Source: CAZRXG01 sp964603985
GTDB taxonomy: Bacteria > Chloroflexota > Anaerolineae > Aggregatilineales > UBA3940
Length of the DNA: 64,000 bases
Assembly (NCBI GenBank): GCA_964603985.1
Contig: CAZRXG010000021.1
Location: forward strand, 1 to 64,000
Direction: 5' to 3'
Part shown: piece by piece, positions 41,836 through 50,883 of the stretch
How positions within the stretch are numbered: the first letter of the stretch is position 1
Layout: every line of letters begins with the position of its first letter
The notes under the pieces: generated by a model
The model's input: only the letters and a program-made list of their open reading frames with translations
Database searches by the model: none
Told to the model about the DNA's origin: nothing
Translations under genes and position numbers: made by a program

Positions 41836-41861
41836 TGCCCCCCTCGACAGGGGGCCTTTTT
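41836..41861 (+). terminator. Intrinsic terminator after tRNA-Arg
   Basis: GCCCCC and GGGGGC pair around a short loop and are followed by five T. Confidence 0.8.
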
Positions 41862-41881
41862 GTTTCGGGTGGAGGGGGAAA

Positions 41882-42181
41882 ATGAAAAGAATCCTGGTGT
41901 TAGCGCTGCTGCTGAGCGTGGTGCTGTTCGCCCTGAGCGGCTGCCTGGGCGGGCCGGGGTCGTCGTTTGGCGAGGAGCGCGAGGCGAACTTCTTCACAGG
42001 CGTATGGCATGGGTTTATCTCGCCCATCGCGCTGCTGATCAGCTTCTTCAACGACAACGTCCGCATCTACGAGGCCGACAACGTCGGGCCGGTGTACGAC
42101 CTGGGGTTCCTGTTCGGGGTGCTGCTGTGGCTCTCCACGCCGGAGACGGTGCGCGCGTCGCGCCGCAGGCGGCGGCGGTGA
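41882..42181 (+). CDS. Small lipoprotein with C-terminal TM
   Basis: 99 residues. The signal peptide has lipobox LSGC at about residue 20. The middle contains a hydrophobic stretch (GVWHGFISPIALLISFF) and a second one (YDLGFLFGVLLWLS), and the tail is a run of Arg. A short polar loop with NDNVRIYEADNVGPVYD lies between them. Similar small lipoproteins of unknown role occur in many bacteria. GGAGGGGG sets the ATG at 41882; the longer open frame reaches back through the tRNA and is not real. Confidence 0.7.
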   Translation: MKRILVLALLLSVVLFALSGCLGGPGSSFGEEREANFFTGVWHGFISPIALLISFFNDNVRIYEADNVGPVYDLGFLFGVLLWLSTPETVRASRRRRRR

Positions 42182-42412
42182 ACCGGGCCGGTTTCCCCGT
42201 AAAACTATCACCGATCCGAGATACACTTCCCCTTGCCGCGAGTTGTGCAAATCCCCCGGATCGCCTTTAATAACCGGTAACCTACGCCGGGACGCGCGAG
42301 CGTATCGAGCGGCTGCCTGCGAGGGGCAGCGGGAACCTTTTTGCGGCGGGGAACGTCTTAACGTCAACAAGGAGCAACCGGTAAGAGGAGAAGAATCGAA
42401 AAGAAGGAGTGG

Positions 42413-43831
42413 ATGATGAACAGGAAACGGAATCTTAAATTGGCAGCGATGCTTGCGATGGCTGCGCTGGTGCTGGTTATGGTAGCCTGCGCCGCAGCAG
42501 CAGCCACCCCGGAGCCTGCCGCCGCGCCGCATCTTGAGGAGGCTGCGGCGGAGAAAGAGAGCGAGGCCAGGTCGGACGTTGCCGCCGAGGAGCCTGCTGA
42601 AGAGGCCGGCGTGGGCAGCGGCGAGGTCGAGTACGAAGAAGCTGAGGAGATGCCCCCGGCTGCGCCTATGCCGACGGCGGAGGCTGCCGACGCAGCCAAA
42701 ATGGAGGAGGCGGGCGGTCTCGGCGGGGGTGGCGGGGGCGGTGATGTTGTCACCGTGCCTGACGAGCAGTTCCAGGTCTCGTTGACGGCCGGGGAGATCG
42801 ACGACAATGCGGACTTCAGCGCCTATTTGCAGTACCGGCTGGACTTCCAGCGCTTCCTGGGCGGCAGCGTGCCGGTGCACGACGTGGACATCAGCGAGCG
42901 GCACACCATCCGCGTCACCGGCTCTAACGGGCTGCCGCTGCTGGGTGCGGAGGTGCTGGTTTACGACGGGCAGAATCTGGTGACTGCGCTGCGCACGCCC
43001 GCCACCGGGATCGTGTATTTCTTCCCGTTCGCTTACCCAGCCCATGCCAACGCCAACGCCTACACCATGACGGTGCAGAAGGGGAGTAAGAGCAAGGAGT
43101 TCAGCCTGACGCGGGGGCAAACCGACGCGGTGTGGGACATGTCGCTCGACACCCGGTCGTCGCGGCAGCAGGTGCAGCTTGACGTGCTGTTCCTGCTCGA
43201 CTCGACCGGCAGCATGGGCGACGAGATTGCCCAGTTGAAGGATAACATTCTGAGCATCTCGGCCCAGGTCGCAGCGCTGCCCAGCAGCCCCGACGTGCGC
43301 TTCGGGATGGTTACCTACCGCGACCGGGGGGATGTCTACGTGACGCGCACCACCGACTTCACTGCAGACGTGCGCGATTTCCAGACGGCCTTGCAAGAGG
43401 TCCAGGCGGCAGGCGGCGGCGATAACCCCGAATCGCTCAACGAGGCGCTGCACGCCGCCATCTGGGGCGTGGACTGGCGGATCGAGGACACGGTCAGCCT
43501 GATCTTCCTGGTGGCCGACGCGCCCCCGCACCTGGATTACGGGCAGGACTACGACTACGCCGAGGAGATGATGAACGCGGCTGGCCTGGGCATCAAGATC
43601 CACCCCATCGCCTCCAGCGGACTGGACGATCAGGGCGAGTACATCTTCCGGCAGATCGGGCAGTTCACCGGTGGGCACTTCATCTTCCTGACCTACGAGG
43701 AGACGCCGCAGACCTCCGGCGAACCGGGCACCGAGCATCACGTGCAGGAAGAGAGCTACACGGTGGAAGACCTCGACGCGCTGGTGGTGCGGCTCATTCA
43801 GAAGGAGCTGGCGGCGCTGTCCGGCGAGTGA
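42413..43831 (+). CDS. von Willebrand factor A-domain lipoprotein
   Basis: A signal peptide with lipobox near residue 26 (MVAC) leads to a long low-complexity region rich in Glu, Ala and Pro (about 30-115). A possible beta domain follows (about 130-245). Residues about 255-440 are a VWA domain with the MIDAS sequence LLDSTGSMGDE and supporting residues in TYRDRG and LVADAPPH. VWA domains bind ligands through a divalent metal, so a surface adhesion or assembly role is likely. GAAGGAG precedes the ATG. A strong hairpin (43850-43877) ends the unit. Confidence 0.85.
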   Translation: MMNRKRNLKLAAMLAMAALVLVMVACAAAAATPEPAAAPHLEEAAAEKESEARSDVAAEEPAEEAGVGSGEVEYEEAEEMPPAAPMPTAEAADAAKMEEAGGLGGGGGGGDVVTVPDEQFQVSLTAGEIDDNADFSAYLQYRLDFQRFLGGSVPVHDVDISERHTIRVTGSNGLPLLGAEVLVYDGQNLVTALRTPATGIVYFFPFAYPAHANANAYTMTVQKGSKSKEFSLTRGQTDAVWDMSLDTRSSRQQVQLDVLFLLDSTGSMGDEIAQLKDNILSISAQVAALPSSPDVRFGMVTYRDRGDVYVTRTTDFTADVRDFQTALQEVQAAGGGDNPESLNEALHAAIWGVDWRIEDTVSLIFLVADAPPHLDYGQDYDYAEEMMNAAGLGIKIHPIASSGLDDQGEYIFRQIGQFTGGHFIFLTYEETPQTSGEPGTEHHVQEESYTVEDLDALVVRLIQKELAALSGE

Positions 43832-43849
43832 GGGTGATTGCTATACGCT

Positions 43850-43877
43850 GGCGGGGCGAGGGATGCCTTGCCCCGCC
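43850..43877 (+). terminator. Hairpin after the VWA gene
   Basis: GGCGGGGC and GCCCCGCC pair, with further GAGG/CCTT pairing inside. No long T-tract. The gap 43832-44252 also holds the 44008 hairpin, an ATATGGG/CCCATAT hairpin near 44123-44144, and a degenerate repeat at its right end; I see no gene in it. Confidence 0.6.
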
Positions 43878-44007
43878 GGTTTGCGCGCCTGGGCGGAAAA
43901 ACTGCGGGGAACTGAGGCTCTGAACTGGGCCTTGACTCAACCGGTAGTATGCGATTATGATAATGAGGTGGAAAGGACGATCGTCTTTCCACGGAGGAGA
44001 AAGGGGT

Positions 44008-44036
44008 CAGCCCCCGGTTTCGCCGACCGGGGGCTG
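44008..44036. terminator. 11-bp GC-rich hairpin
   Basis: CAGCCCCCGGT and ACCGGGGGCTG pair perfectly over a 7-base loop. Terminator-like but without a T-tract; it may end transcripts or belong to a dispersed palindrome family. Confidence 0.45.
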
Positions 44037-44159
44037 CGTAATTGTACGGGAGTTCCACAGGAGGATAGGATTAAAGAACGCCCCGTCATTTTTTATTATA
44101 AGGGACTCCGAGATGATTGTATATGGGGACTTGTGCCCATATGGGTAGTCGCCGGGCTG

Positions 44160-44252
44160 ATGGCGGATGGCCTATAGCTTATGGCTTATAGCGAATGGTG
44201 AATAGCGGATGGTCGATGGCTGGGGGCCGATAGCTGATAGCTGATAGCTAAT
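44160..44252. repeat. Degenerate AGCTNATAGC-type repeat tract
   Basis: Units such as GATAGCTGATAGCT and TATAGCTTATGGC are repeated irregularly right up to the GT4 start. They resemble the arms of the IVP cassette at 33404-33850. Confidence 0.5.
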
Positions 44253-45404
44253 ATGATGACTGACGGCTGCATCATCGGCATTGACTACACGGCTGCCGTT
44301 CACCAGGCGGCGGGCATCGGGCGCTACGTGCGCGAGCTGACGGCGGCGCTGGTCGACCTGCCCCACCCCATCCCGCGCCCGGACGACCTGCGGCTGTTCG
44401 TCGCGGGGACGCGAGGCACGTCGCTGCCCCCGACGCCCGGCGGCGCGACGATCCGCACCTCGCCCCTCTCCGAGCGAACCCACGCCCGATTGTGGCACCG
44501 GCTGCGGCTGCCTGTGCCGGTCGAGGCGTGGATAGGGCGGCTCGACCTGTTCCACGCGACGGACTTCGCGCTGCCGCCCACCCTGCCCCGCACCCGGACC
44601 GTCCTCACGGTGTTCGACCTGGCCTTCGAGCGTTATCCCGACGAAACGATGCCCGGCATGCGCAGCTACCTGGCGAAGGTGGTGCCGCGCTCGGTGAGGC
44701 GCGCCGACCGCGTGATCGCGATCTCGGAGGCGACACGCGCCGACCTGATTGACCTGTATGGCACACCGGCGGCGAAGGTCGAGGTGGTGCCGCCCGGCGT
44801 CGATGCCCGCTTCAACCCTCGACGCACCCCGGACGAGGAGGCCGCCGTCCGGCGTAAGTATGGGCTGCCCGCCGGGCCGCTCGTGCTGACGGTCGGCACG
44901 CTTCAGCCGCGCAAAAACCACCGGCGGCTGGTCCAGGCGTTCGCGCAGGTGCGCGGGCGGGCGACGCTGGTCATCGCGGGCGGGGAGGGATGGGCCTACG
45001 AGTCGGTGTACGAGGCGGCGCGGCAGGCGGGGCTTGCGGAGCGGGTGGCGTTTACCGGGTTCGTGGATGACGCCGACCTGCCCGCGCTGTACCGGGCGGC
45101 GACGGTCTTCGCCTACCCTGCGCTGTACGAGGGCTTCGGGCTGCCCGCGCTGGAGGCGATGGCGTCGGGCGTGCCGGTGATGGCCTCGAATGCGTCGTCG
45201 CTGCCGGAGGTGGTCGGCGAGGCGGGGCTGCTGGTCGATCCTCTGGACGTGGCGGGCATGGCGGCGGCGCTGGAGCGGCTGCTCGGCGACGAGGGGCTGC
45301 GGGCCGACCTGCGCGAGAAAGGCGTCGCCCGCGCGGCGGCGTTCACCTGGGCGCGGGCGGCGGAGTCGACGTGGGGGATCTACCGGCGGCTGCTGGGTGC
45401 ATAG
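44253..45404 (+). CDS. Glycosyltransferase family 4
   Basis: GT-B fold. The N-terminal GIDYTAAVHQAAGIGRYVREL is the acceptor-lobe start of GT4 enzymes. The C-terminal lobe carries VGTLQPRKNHRRLVQAF and the donor-binding EGFGLPALEAMASGVPV with the Glu-x7-Glu motif. It transfers a sugar from a nucleotide donor with retention, probably for an envelope polysaccharide. No other glycan genes are near. No ribosome site is visible before either ATG (44253 or 44256); the upstream DNA is a degenerate repeat tract, so initiation may be leaderless or weak. Confidence 0.9.
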   Translation: MMTDGCIIGIDYTAAVHQAAGIGRYVRELTAALVDLPHPIPRPDDLRLFVAGTRGTSLPPTPGGATIRTSPLSERTHARLWHRLRLPVPVEAWIGRLDLFHATDFALPPTLPRTRTVLTVFDLAFERYPDETMPGMRSYLAKVVPRSVRRADRVIAISEATRADLIDLYGTPAAKVEVVPPGVDARFNPRRTPDEEAAVRRKYGLPAGPLVLTVGTLQPRKNHRRLVQAFAQVRGRATLVIAGGEGWAYESVYEAARQAGLAERVAFTGFVDDADLPALYRAATVFAYPALYEGFGLPALEAMASGVPVMASNASSLPEVVGEAGLLVDPLDVAGMAAALERLLGDEGLRADLREKGVARAAAFTWARAAESTWGIYRRLLGA

Positions 45405-45410
45405 GGACGA

Positions 45411-45914
45411 TTATTTGCCGTCTCGCTTCTTGCCCCAGCGAGCCTCGGCGATGTGACGGCGAATCAGCCAGATTGCCCCCGATTTGCGGGCCGGGATCAC
45501 CGTGTTGGCACAGGCCTTCCTGACGGCCTGCGGGCTGATGCCGTACTCTTCGGCGACCTCGGTGACGGTCAATTCCTCAAACGGGTCTTTGCCATATCGC
45601 TCCCACAAACGGCGGCGGAGTTCTTCACGCATGGCAGCGTTTTCGGGTGGGATGGCCGCCACGGCTGCGTCGTCGTCCGCGATGAGCTTGTCGATCTCCT
45701 CCCGGTTGTCGTGGTAGTAGGCCATCGCGGCGTATATCTGGGCGGGTGTCAGGTCAAAGGCTTCAACCAGCTCCTCGACGGTTGCGCCCTGGCGGTCATA
45801 GGCATATACGATGTGATGTACCGGCAGGCGCCGTCCGGCGATGCGCGGCTTGCCACCGACCACGCCGGGGGTTTTTACAATGTGCTCAATTGCCAGTATG
45901 GTAGTCTGCGCCAT
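45411..45914 (-). CDS. DUF433 antitoxin-like protein with C-terminal HTH
   Basis: Residues about 8-70 are a DUF433 domain (VVGGKPRIAGRRLPVHHIV, then LVEAFDLTPAQIYAAMAYY), the VapB-like antitoxin fold. Residues about 115-160 form an excisionase/MerR-like HTH (LTVTEVAEEYGISPQAVRKA). The protein likely binds DNA and neutralises the PIN-like protein encoded just upstream. The ATG at 45914 has GGAGG in front. This two-domain form is longer than common DUF433 proteins (about 80 residues). The toxin gene precedes the antitoxin gene here, with a 39-base gap. Confidence 0.8.
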   Translation of the reverse strand: MAQTTILAIEHIVKTPGVVGGKPRIAGRRLPVHHIVYAYDRQGATVEELVEAFDLTPAQIYAAMAYYHDNREEIDKLIADDDAAVAAIPPENAAMREELRRRLWERYGKDPFEELTVTEVAEEYGISPQAVRKACANTVIPARKSGAIWLIRRHIAEARWGKKRDGK

Positions 45915-45953
45915 TGAATCCTCCAAAGATCAACTTCTCAGATTGCATCCCAG

Positions 45954-46319
45954 CTATATCCACCATGTCTGATTCTTCATGTCGTCCGGCATTCCAGCTT
46001 CGTACAGGGTTCGCAATTCTCCGGCAATCAACCTGCTATTCTTGCGGTGGTGGGGGTAGATATACACAATACCGGGATGATCCTGCCCACCTGCCAGCCA
46101 ATCTCGAAACATCGGGGCGAAATCCGTGATGTTGCCGGTGACCAGCACGTATCCGCGCTCAACCGCATAAGCGAAGTGGTCAGGATCGTCGGCACTGCGC
46201 ATCCCGGCTTCATTGGCCGTCACGATCCCGACACCAAGATCACGTGCGATTCTGATCGCCGGGCCGTTCACGTCCTCGTCGGTGTAGAAAACGATTCTCG
46301 GTGTGGCATCCTCTTGCAT
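45954..46319 (-). CDS. DUF5615 PIN-like toxin
   Basis: 121 residues with the PIN-like layout: an acidic start (FYTDEDVNGPAIRIA), LVTGNITDFAP with the second acidic cluster, and GIVYIYPHH. DUF5615 proteins pair with DUF433 antitoxins, as here, and are thought to be nucleases related to Mut7-C/PIN. Asp at about 14 and 64 are candidate catalytic residues. First gene of the pair. A CDS of the usual size; the start is supported by the family's beginning, although the ribosome site AGGCGG is imperfect. Confidence 0.8.
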   Translation of the reverse strand: MQEDATPRIVFYTDEDVNGPAIRIARDLGVGIVTANEAGMRSADDPDHFAYAVERGYVLVTGNITDFAPMFRDWLAGGQDHPGIVYIYPHHRKNSRLIAGELRTLYEAGMPDDMKNQTWWI

Positions 46320-46421
46320 GGCTTGCCGCCTGAGTTGGATGGTTCACTCTGATTATAGTTGCGAAAACGCAACCCGGCAAGTATTTCACGCGGGGCGGCT
46401 GACGCGGCAGGGGACGCCTGT

Positions 46422-46850
46422 CTACTTGCGCTCGATGGTGACCGTGTAGGCGTTCGAGCGGCCCGGCACCTGGCGGCAGTCGGTCATCTCCCAGGGGATG
46501 GGCACCGACTCGACCAACAACTGGCAGTGTATCGCCAGGTCTTCGGAGACGATCTCCACCGGGCCGGAGTAAACGGCGGTCAGCCGGATCGTGCCGTCTT
46601 CGAGTTCGGTCAGGGTAGGCTCGCCCTTGATTTCGGTGCCCAGGTAGGTGCTCCACTCCTTCATCGCGTCGATGCCGTCGGAGGCCAGCGTCTCGACCTG
46701 GGTCTCGTGGACGGTTGACTTCACCGTCGGCCCGGCCAGTCGAAGCGCACCCAGGATCAGCAGGCCAATGCTGACCCCCAGAATGACGACGATCAACCCC
46801 CAGTTGGGGCCCCGCCTGCGTCTGCGCGGCGGTGCTTGCTGTGAAGTCAT
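46422..46850 (-). CDS. Single-TM protein of unknown function
   Basis: An Arg-rich start (PPRRRRRGPN) precedes one TM segment (about residues 18-38), so the rest (about 40-142) is probably outside. The exterior part has alternating beta strands and two Cys (IHCQLL, TDCRQV) that could pair. No family recognised. GGAGGAACGCC sets the start. It stands alone between the DUF433/PIN-like pair and the SRPBCC gene; the gap 46851-47118 shows no further gene or clear signal. Confidence 0.6.
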   Translation of the reverse strand: MTSQQAPPRRRRRGPNWGLIVVILGVSIGLLILGALRLAGPTVKSTVHETQVETLASDGIDAMKEWSTYLGTEIKGEPTLTELEDGTIRLTAVYSGPVEIVSEDLAIHCQLLVESVPIPWEMTDCRQVPGRSNAYTVTIERK

Positions 46851-47118
46851 GGCGTTCCTCCACTCGAATGTGGTTTAGGCTGAGTGTACCACAGGTCAAT
46901 CGGCCCGGCGACGCGCTCGCCGCCCGGACGGTCGTTCCTTTGCTCACTCTGGAGCCCACTCTGCGTGCCTATTGTATCACAGGCCGGGCGGCGATCACTA
47001 CGAACCGGGATACAAAACGCGCGGGGCACACAGGACATCATCCCCGCCGGGGATTGACACCGCTGATGGCTCTGGCCCATACTATGTGAAACATTTATAG
47101 CCACAGGAGGAAGTGACC

Positions 47119-47553
47119 ATGACGACGGTCGAGCACAGTGTTTTTATCAATGCGTCGAGCGAAGAGATCGACGCCGTCACGCTGGATGCCTGGCGGCTGC
47201 CGGAGTGGTACGTCGGCATCGAGGAGGCCGTGCCGGACGACCTCTACCCGGAGCCGGGCGGTGTGGCGCAACTGGTCTACAAGGTGGCGGGGGCGACGTT
47301 CGACATCACCATGACGGCGATTGAGTTGACACGCGGCGAGGGGGCCGCCTACCGGATGGAAGGCATGATCAACGGAACCAACCGCTGGACGTACGAGCCG
47401 GAGGGCGATGGGTTCTGGGTCACGGCCACCTTCGAGTACGAGATGCCGGGCGGCGTGCTGGGCCAGATCGCCGACCGGATGGTGGTCGAGAAGATGAATG
47501 CCGAGAACCTGGCTGAAAGCCTCGAAAGGCTGAAAGCGGTGGTGGAAGGGTAG
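47119..47553 (+). CDS. SRPBCC-fold (START/Bet v1-like) protein
   Basis: 144 residues of the SRPBCC superfamily: VEHSVFINASSEEIDAVTLDAW start, then strands ending in a C-terminal helix (MNAENLAESLERLKAVVEG). These small proteins enclose a hydrophobic cavity for lipids or polyketides; the ligand here is unknown. AGGAGGAAGTGACC lies before the ATG at 47119, so the GTG at 47113 is not used. Convergent with the Ig-like lipoprotein gene downstream. Confidence 0.75.
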   Translation: MTTVEHSVFINASSEEIDAVTLDAWRLPEWYVGIEEAVPDDLYPEPGGVAQLVYKVAGATFDITMTAIELTRGEGAAYRMEGMINGTNRWTYEPEGDGFWVTATFEYEMPGGVLGQIADRMVVEKMNAENLAESLERLKAVVEG

Positions 47554-47586
47554 CCACCGCGCCGGGAACCGTGCAGCCGGACGCCC

Positions 47587-48579
47587 CTAATCCAGTTGGA
47601 AGTCCCAGCCGAAGTCGACGCCGGTGCGTGACTCACCCTCGCCCAGCGTGACCGTGACCGCCGCCACGCCCTGATCGGCGTCGGGCGGATAGGTCCAGCC
47701 GCCGGGGATCAGCACCGTCGAGTTGGCCGGGCTGAGCGCGTTGATGCTGACGCAGTACGTGCCCGCCGCCAGGCCGACGAAGGCATACATGCCGTCGGCG
47801 TTGGTGACGAACGTCACCGCGCTCTCGCCGCTGGCCGGGCACGCGGCGCGCCGGAGATCGACCACGACGCTCTGGAGGCGCTCCTCGCCGCTGTCAAAGA
47901 GACCGTTGGCGCGGTAGCCCATCTCCTCGTCCTCGACGCAGCCCTCGGAAGGCGTCTGGCCGTCGGGCACCGAGCAGTGATCGTCCCACACGATCCCGCT
48001 GATTGCCCCCAGTGACGTGCTGCCCGCGATGGGCGTGGGCGTCGGGGGAGACTCGTCCTCCCTGGCGGCGGCTGCGGTGATGATCACGTAGGGCGTCCCG
48101 CCGAAGAGAGTCCCATCCGGGTCGCGCATCTGGAAGGCGGCGACCTGCTCGCTGCCGACCGGCGCGTCGACCGACAGTTGCAGCGACACGCTGATCTCGA
48201 TCTCCTCGCCGGGCTGCACGCTCGGCAGCGGGACAGGCCCGGCGGCGAACAGCTTATCTCCCCCGGTCTGGACGAGCGCGTAGCGGGCATCCCAGGGACA
48301 GGTGCCGTTGTTGCGCAGCCGCCAGGTTTTGACGAACACCTCGCCGACCTCGATGAGTGTGCCGTCGGGGATGGTGACATCGGCGACGAACTCCGAGTCG
48401 GGCACGCATGCAGGCGTAGGCTCCTCGGTGGGTTCGGGGGTGATGGTCGGCCCGGTGGTCGGGGTGGGCGGCAGCGTGGGAATATCGGTGGCCTGCGCGC
48501 CCGCGTTGCACGCGATGGCGGCCAGCACCAGAGCCAGCAGCGGCCACACCGCGCGGCGATGGGTGCTTATTCTTCGCAT
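47587..48579 (-). CDS. Lipoprotein with NBR1-type Ig-like and SdrD B-like domains
   Basis: A signal peptide with lipobox IAC near residue 23 leads to a Thr/Pro linker. Residues about 60-170 match the NBR1-like Ig domain (EVFVKTWRLRNNGTCPWD, with its conserved Trp pair), and about 195-310 resemble an SdrD B/CnaB-like beta domain (GISGIVWDDHC, NADGMYAFVGLAAGTYCVSI). Such modular proteins display on the Chloroflexota surface. It lies 36 bases after the Pro-rich membrane protein, in the same operon. Confidence 0.85.
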   Translation of the reverse strand: MRRISTHRRAVWPLLALVLAAIACNAGAQATDIPTLPPTPTTGPTITPEPTEEPTPACVPDSEFVADVTIPDGTLIEVGEVFVKTWRLRNNGTCPWDARYALVQTGGDKLFAAGPVPLPSVQPGEEIEISVSLQLSVDAPVGSEQVAAFQMRDPDGTLFGGTPYVIITAAAAREDESPPTPTPIAGSTSLGAISGIVWDDHCSVPDGQTPSEGCVEDEEMGYRANGLFDSGEERLQSVVVDLRRAACPASGESAVTFVTNADGMYAFVGLAAGTYCVSINALSPANSTVLIPGGWTYPPDADQGVAAVTVTLGEGESRTGVDFGWDFQLD

Positions 48580-48615
48580 GTCTCATCTCTTCCTGCTCAC
48601 CCCGCAGCGCAAACG

Positions 48616-50016
48616 TCAAAAAGCAAGTATCACGGGCGCGACGGCCAGTGTGCCGCTGACAATCAGCACGATCACCACCAGGCCGATCACCAGCGCGACC
48701 AGCCCCGCGATCACGCCGATCACCAGTGCGACCGGGGCCTGCTGGACGACCGTCTGGTAGGTGATCACGTCGTCCCCGGCGATGGTCACCTGCCCCCCCA
48801 CGTCGCCGCCGACGCTCACGCTGATCTCGTCGTCGCCGCCGGGGGCCTCGTGCGGCGTGGGGGCCGTCGGGCGCTCCTCGCGGCGTGCCTGCACGAAGCG
48901 CAAAGCCCCTGTCAGCGCCCCGCCTGCCCCACCGACGGCAGCCAGCGCAGCGACGATCACGCCCAGTGGGGCGGGGCCGCCGCTAAACAGGCCGCGTCTG
49001 GCGCGCACCACTTCGATCTGAAGAGGGACAGTGTTGGTCTCCTGGTTGAAAGGCGTGCCGTCGCTGCGGATATACGGCAGGTAAATGTAGATCTCCAGCC
49101 GGTTGATCCCCAGCGCCTCCTCGCCAACGGGGGTGATGTTCCACTTCCACCAGTTGACGGCGTTCGGATAGAGACGGCGCAGGCCGCCGGGCGGCACCGC
49201 GTCGGCGCGGAAGCGGCTCAAATCCACGCCGCGCAGCCCGGCCCCCATGTACTCGCGCACCACCACAAACTGGCTCTCGATCAGCGGGAGCGGCGAGGGC
49301 GTCGGGCGAGGAGTGCTAAACAGGGGTGTGGGCGACGGCAGGGGGTGGGGTGTGTCCTGGCTCGTGACCGCGTCAACCTGGATTTCAAGCCGGATCTCGC
49401 CCGTCTCGCCGAGCGCGATCTGTTCCGGCGCGTAGACGCGCACCCGCCCCGCGCCCAATCTCTCCCCGGACTCGTCGTAGATGACGAAGTCGCGCGCGAG
49501 CATCGCAACCGAGGGCGGCATCTCCTGTGGCGCGGCGTCGGGCGGTGGGGGCGGCGGCCCGGCGGTCGCGGTGGACGAGTCGGCGGTGGCCCGGTCGTCG
49601 TAGATGGAAGCGACCTGTGTGGCCGTACGGATGAGCGGGTTCTCGGTTGGCTGAGGGGAGGGCTCTTTGGTGGGCGCTGGGGGGGGGGACGCCGGGGCAG
49701 GCTCTGGGGCGGGTGAGGGGGTCATCTCCCCACCGAGGGGCGTGACTTCAGTTATTCTGGCAGTGGGCGTGGGGGGTAATACAGGCACCCCAGAGCCGGA
49801 GGGCAGGGGCGGCTCAGCCTCCTCTGCGGGCGCCTCCTCGGCCGGGAGGAGCGCGGTCGGCGTCGGGGTGAGGGTCACGTGCAGGGCGGGCCTCGTGACT
49901 GTCTCCGGCGTAGGCTCACCCCCGAAGAGCACCCCGCTCAGCGCGACGCACGCCCCTATAAGGCCGAGCAGTGCCAACACCAACACCCGCCAGGCTCCGT
50001 TTGACTGTCTGGCCAT
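48616..50016 (-). CDS. Pro-rich membrane protein of unknown function
   Basis: An N-terminal hydrophobic segment (about residues 8-28, VLALLGLIGACVALSGVLF) is followed by a long Pro/Thr/Glu-rich extracellular stalk (about 30-150), then a beta-rich region (about 160-350) with GRVRVYAPEQIALGETGEIRL. Near the C-terminus there is a TM at about 365-385, then a cytoplasmic-type segment and a final TM hairpin. No family recognised. GGAGGGG sets the start at 50016. It is co-transcribed with the Ig-like lipoprotein and may work with it at the surface. Confidence 0.6.
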   Translation of the reverse strand: MARQSNGAWRVLVLALLGLIGACVALSGVLFGGEPTPETVTRPALHVTLTPTPTALLPAEEAPAEEAEPPLPSGSGVPVLPPTPTARITEVTPLGGEMTPSPAPEPAPASPPPAPTKEPSPQPTENPLIRTATQVASIYDDRATADSSTATAGPPPPPPDAAPQEMPPSVAMLARDFVIYDESGERLGAGRVRVYAPEQIALGETGEIRLEIQVDAVTSQDTPHPLPSPTPLFSTPRPTPSPLPLIESQFVVVREYMGAGLRGVDLSRFRADAVPPGGLRRLYPNAVNWWKWNITPVGEEALGINRLEIYIYLPYIRSDGTPFNQETNTVPLQIEVVRARRGLFSGGPAPLGVIVAALAAVGGAGGALTGALRFVQARREERPTAPTPHEAPGGDDEISVSVGGDVGGQVTIAGDDVITYQTVVQQAPVALVIGVIAGLVALVIGLVVIVLIVSGTLAVAPVILAF

Positions 50017-50118
50017 GCAACCCCTCCTGCTTCGGTCGGCGATCTGTGGGTGAATTAAACACCGGTGGCGGGGTGAAGTCAAGCGGGGCCGGGTGCGCGG
50101 ATGGAATGTTGGAAGTAT

Positions 50119-50154
50119 AAACTAGTTTACAAATTAAACCAAATATGCTATACT
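50119..50154 (+). promoter_or_regulatory. Promoter with overlapping palindromic operator
   Basis: TTTACA (50126-50131), 17-base spacer and TATACT (50149-50154). The palindrome AAACTAGTTT (50119-50128) overlaps the -35 box, so a bound regulator, probably the winged-helix protein encoded second in this operon, would block transcription. Confidence 0.65.
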
Positions 50155-50199
50155 GTCCGCAGAAACGTGATCCGCTCAGTTTGCATGGAGGATGGATAG

Positions 50200-50883
50200 A
50201 TGGATGCCGGTCCCAACGTCGAGAAGCTGATTCGTGAGACGAAGCGATATGAGTTCGCCGATGGCCTGCGCGACCTGCAAATGGCCGTCGTGTGGGCTGC
50301 TATGGGTGTAACCACGTGGTTTGTGCTTGAGCGCGCGGAGGTATGGTTTCCCTTCGTCCTTCGCCTGGCGGACGCCGTCGGCAGGTGGGCCAGGTGGATG
50401 AGCATGCTGCTGGTCTTTGTGCCCGCCATTCTGGCGTTTGGCGCGCTCGCCCTGGTAGCCTACGCCCGGCGGCGGTGGCTGTGGCGTGAAAGCGGCTGGG
50501 TCAGGCCCCTGCGCCAGATGGTGCCGCGTCAGGCGGCGGTGATCTCGACGGCCATCGGGCTGGGGATTATTCTCCTTGGCTATGTGCTGTACCGCCTGGG
50601 GGTGGCCGGTGAGCTGTTCGCCTTGCAGATGCTGGTGCTGGCTGCGAGCTGGATGACGGGATATACCATGATCGCGCTCGGTCGGCACCTCGATCTGCCG
50701 CGCTACGTCTGGCTCGGCGTGATCGGCGGGCTGGTTTCAACGCCGATGCCGTTCCTTCCCCTCACATTTGGGCAGACGTGGCTGGCTTTTGGGATATGGT
50801 GGGGGCTGGTGCTGGCGGCCAGCGGTCTGGTCACGCTGCGGCACAGGCTGACCACCATGCGGGAGGTGGGCGGTGACGGATGA
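50200..50883 (+). CDS. Membrane protein (about six TM segments) paired with a winged-helix regulator
   Basis: Hydrophobic segments lie at about residues 24-42, 66-88, 106-128, 136-155, 165-185 and 190-212, with basic loops between. No motif for transport or catalysis is recognised. Its last codons overlap the next gene by 11 bases, a close coupling seen for membrane proteins controlled by, or signalling to, their own regulator. The GGAGG at 50188-50192 supports the ATG. Confidence 0.65.
   Translation: MDAGPNVEKLIRETKRYEFADGLRDLQMAVVWAAMGVTTWFVLERAEVWFPFVLRLADAVGRWARWMSMLLVFVPAILAFGALALVAYARRRWLWRESGWVRPLRQMVPRQAAVISTAIGLGIILLGYVLYRLGVAGELFALQMLVLAASWMTGYTMIALGRHLDLPRYVWLGVIGGLVSTPMPFLPLTFGQTWLAFGIWWGLVLAASGLVTLRHRLTTMREVGGDG

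Noticed and set aside
41738..42181. 147-codon frame running through tRNA-Arg
   Set aside because: The first 48 codons are the tRNA and its terminator; the real lipoprotein starts at 41882 after GGAGGGGG.
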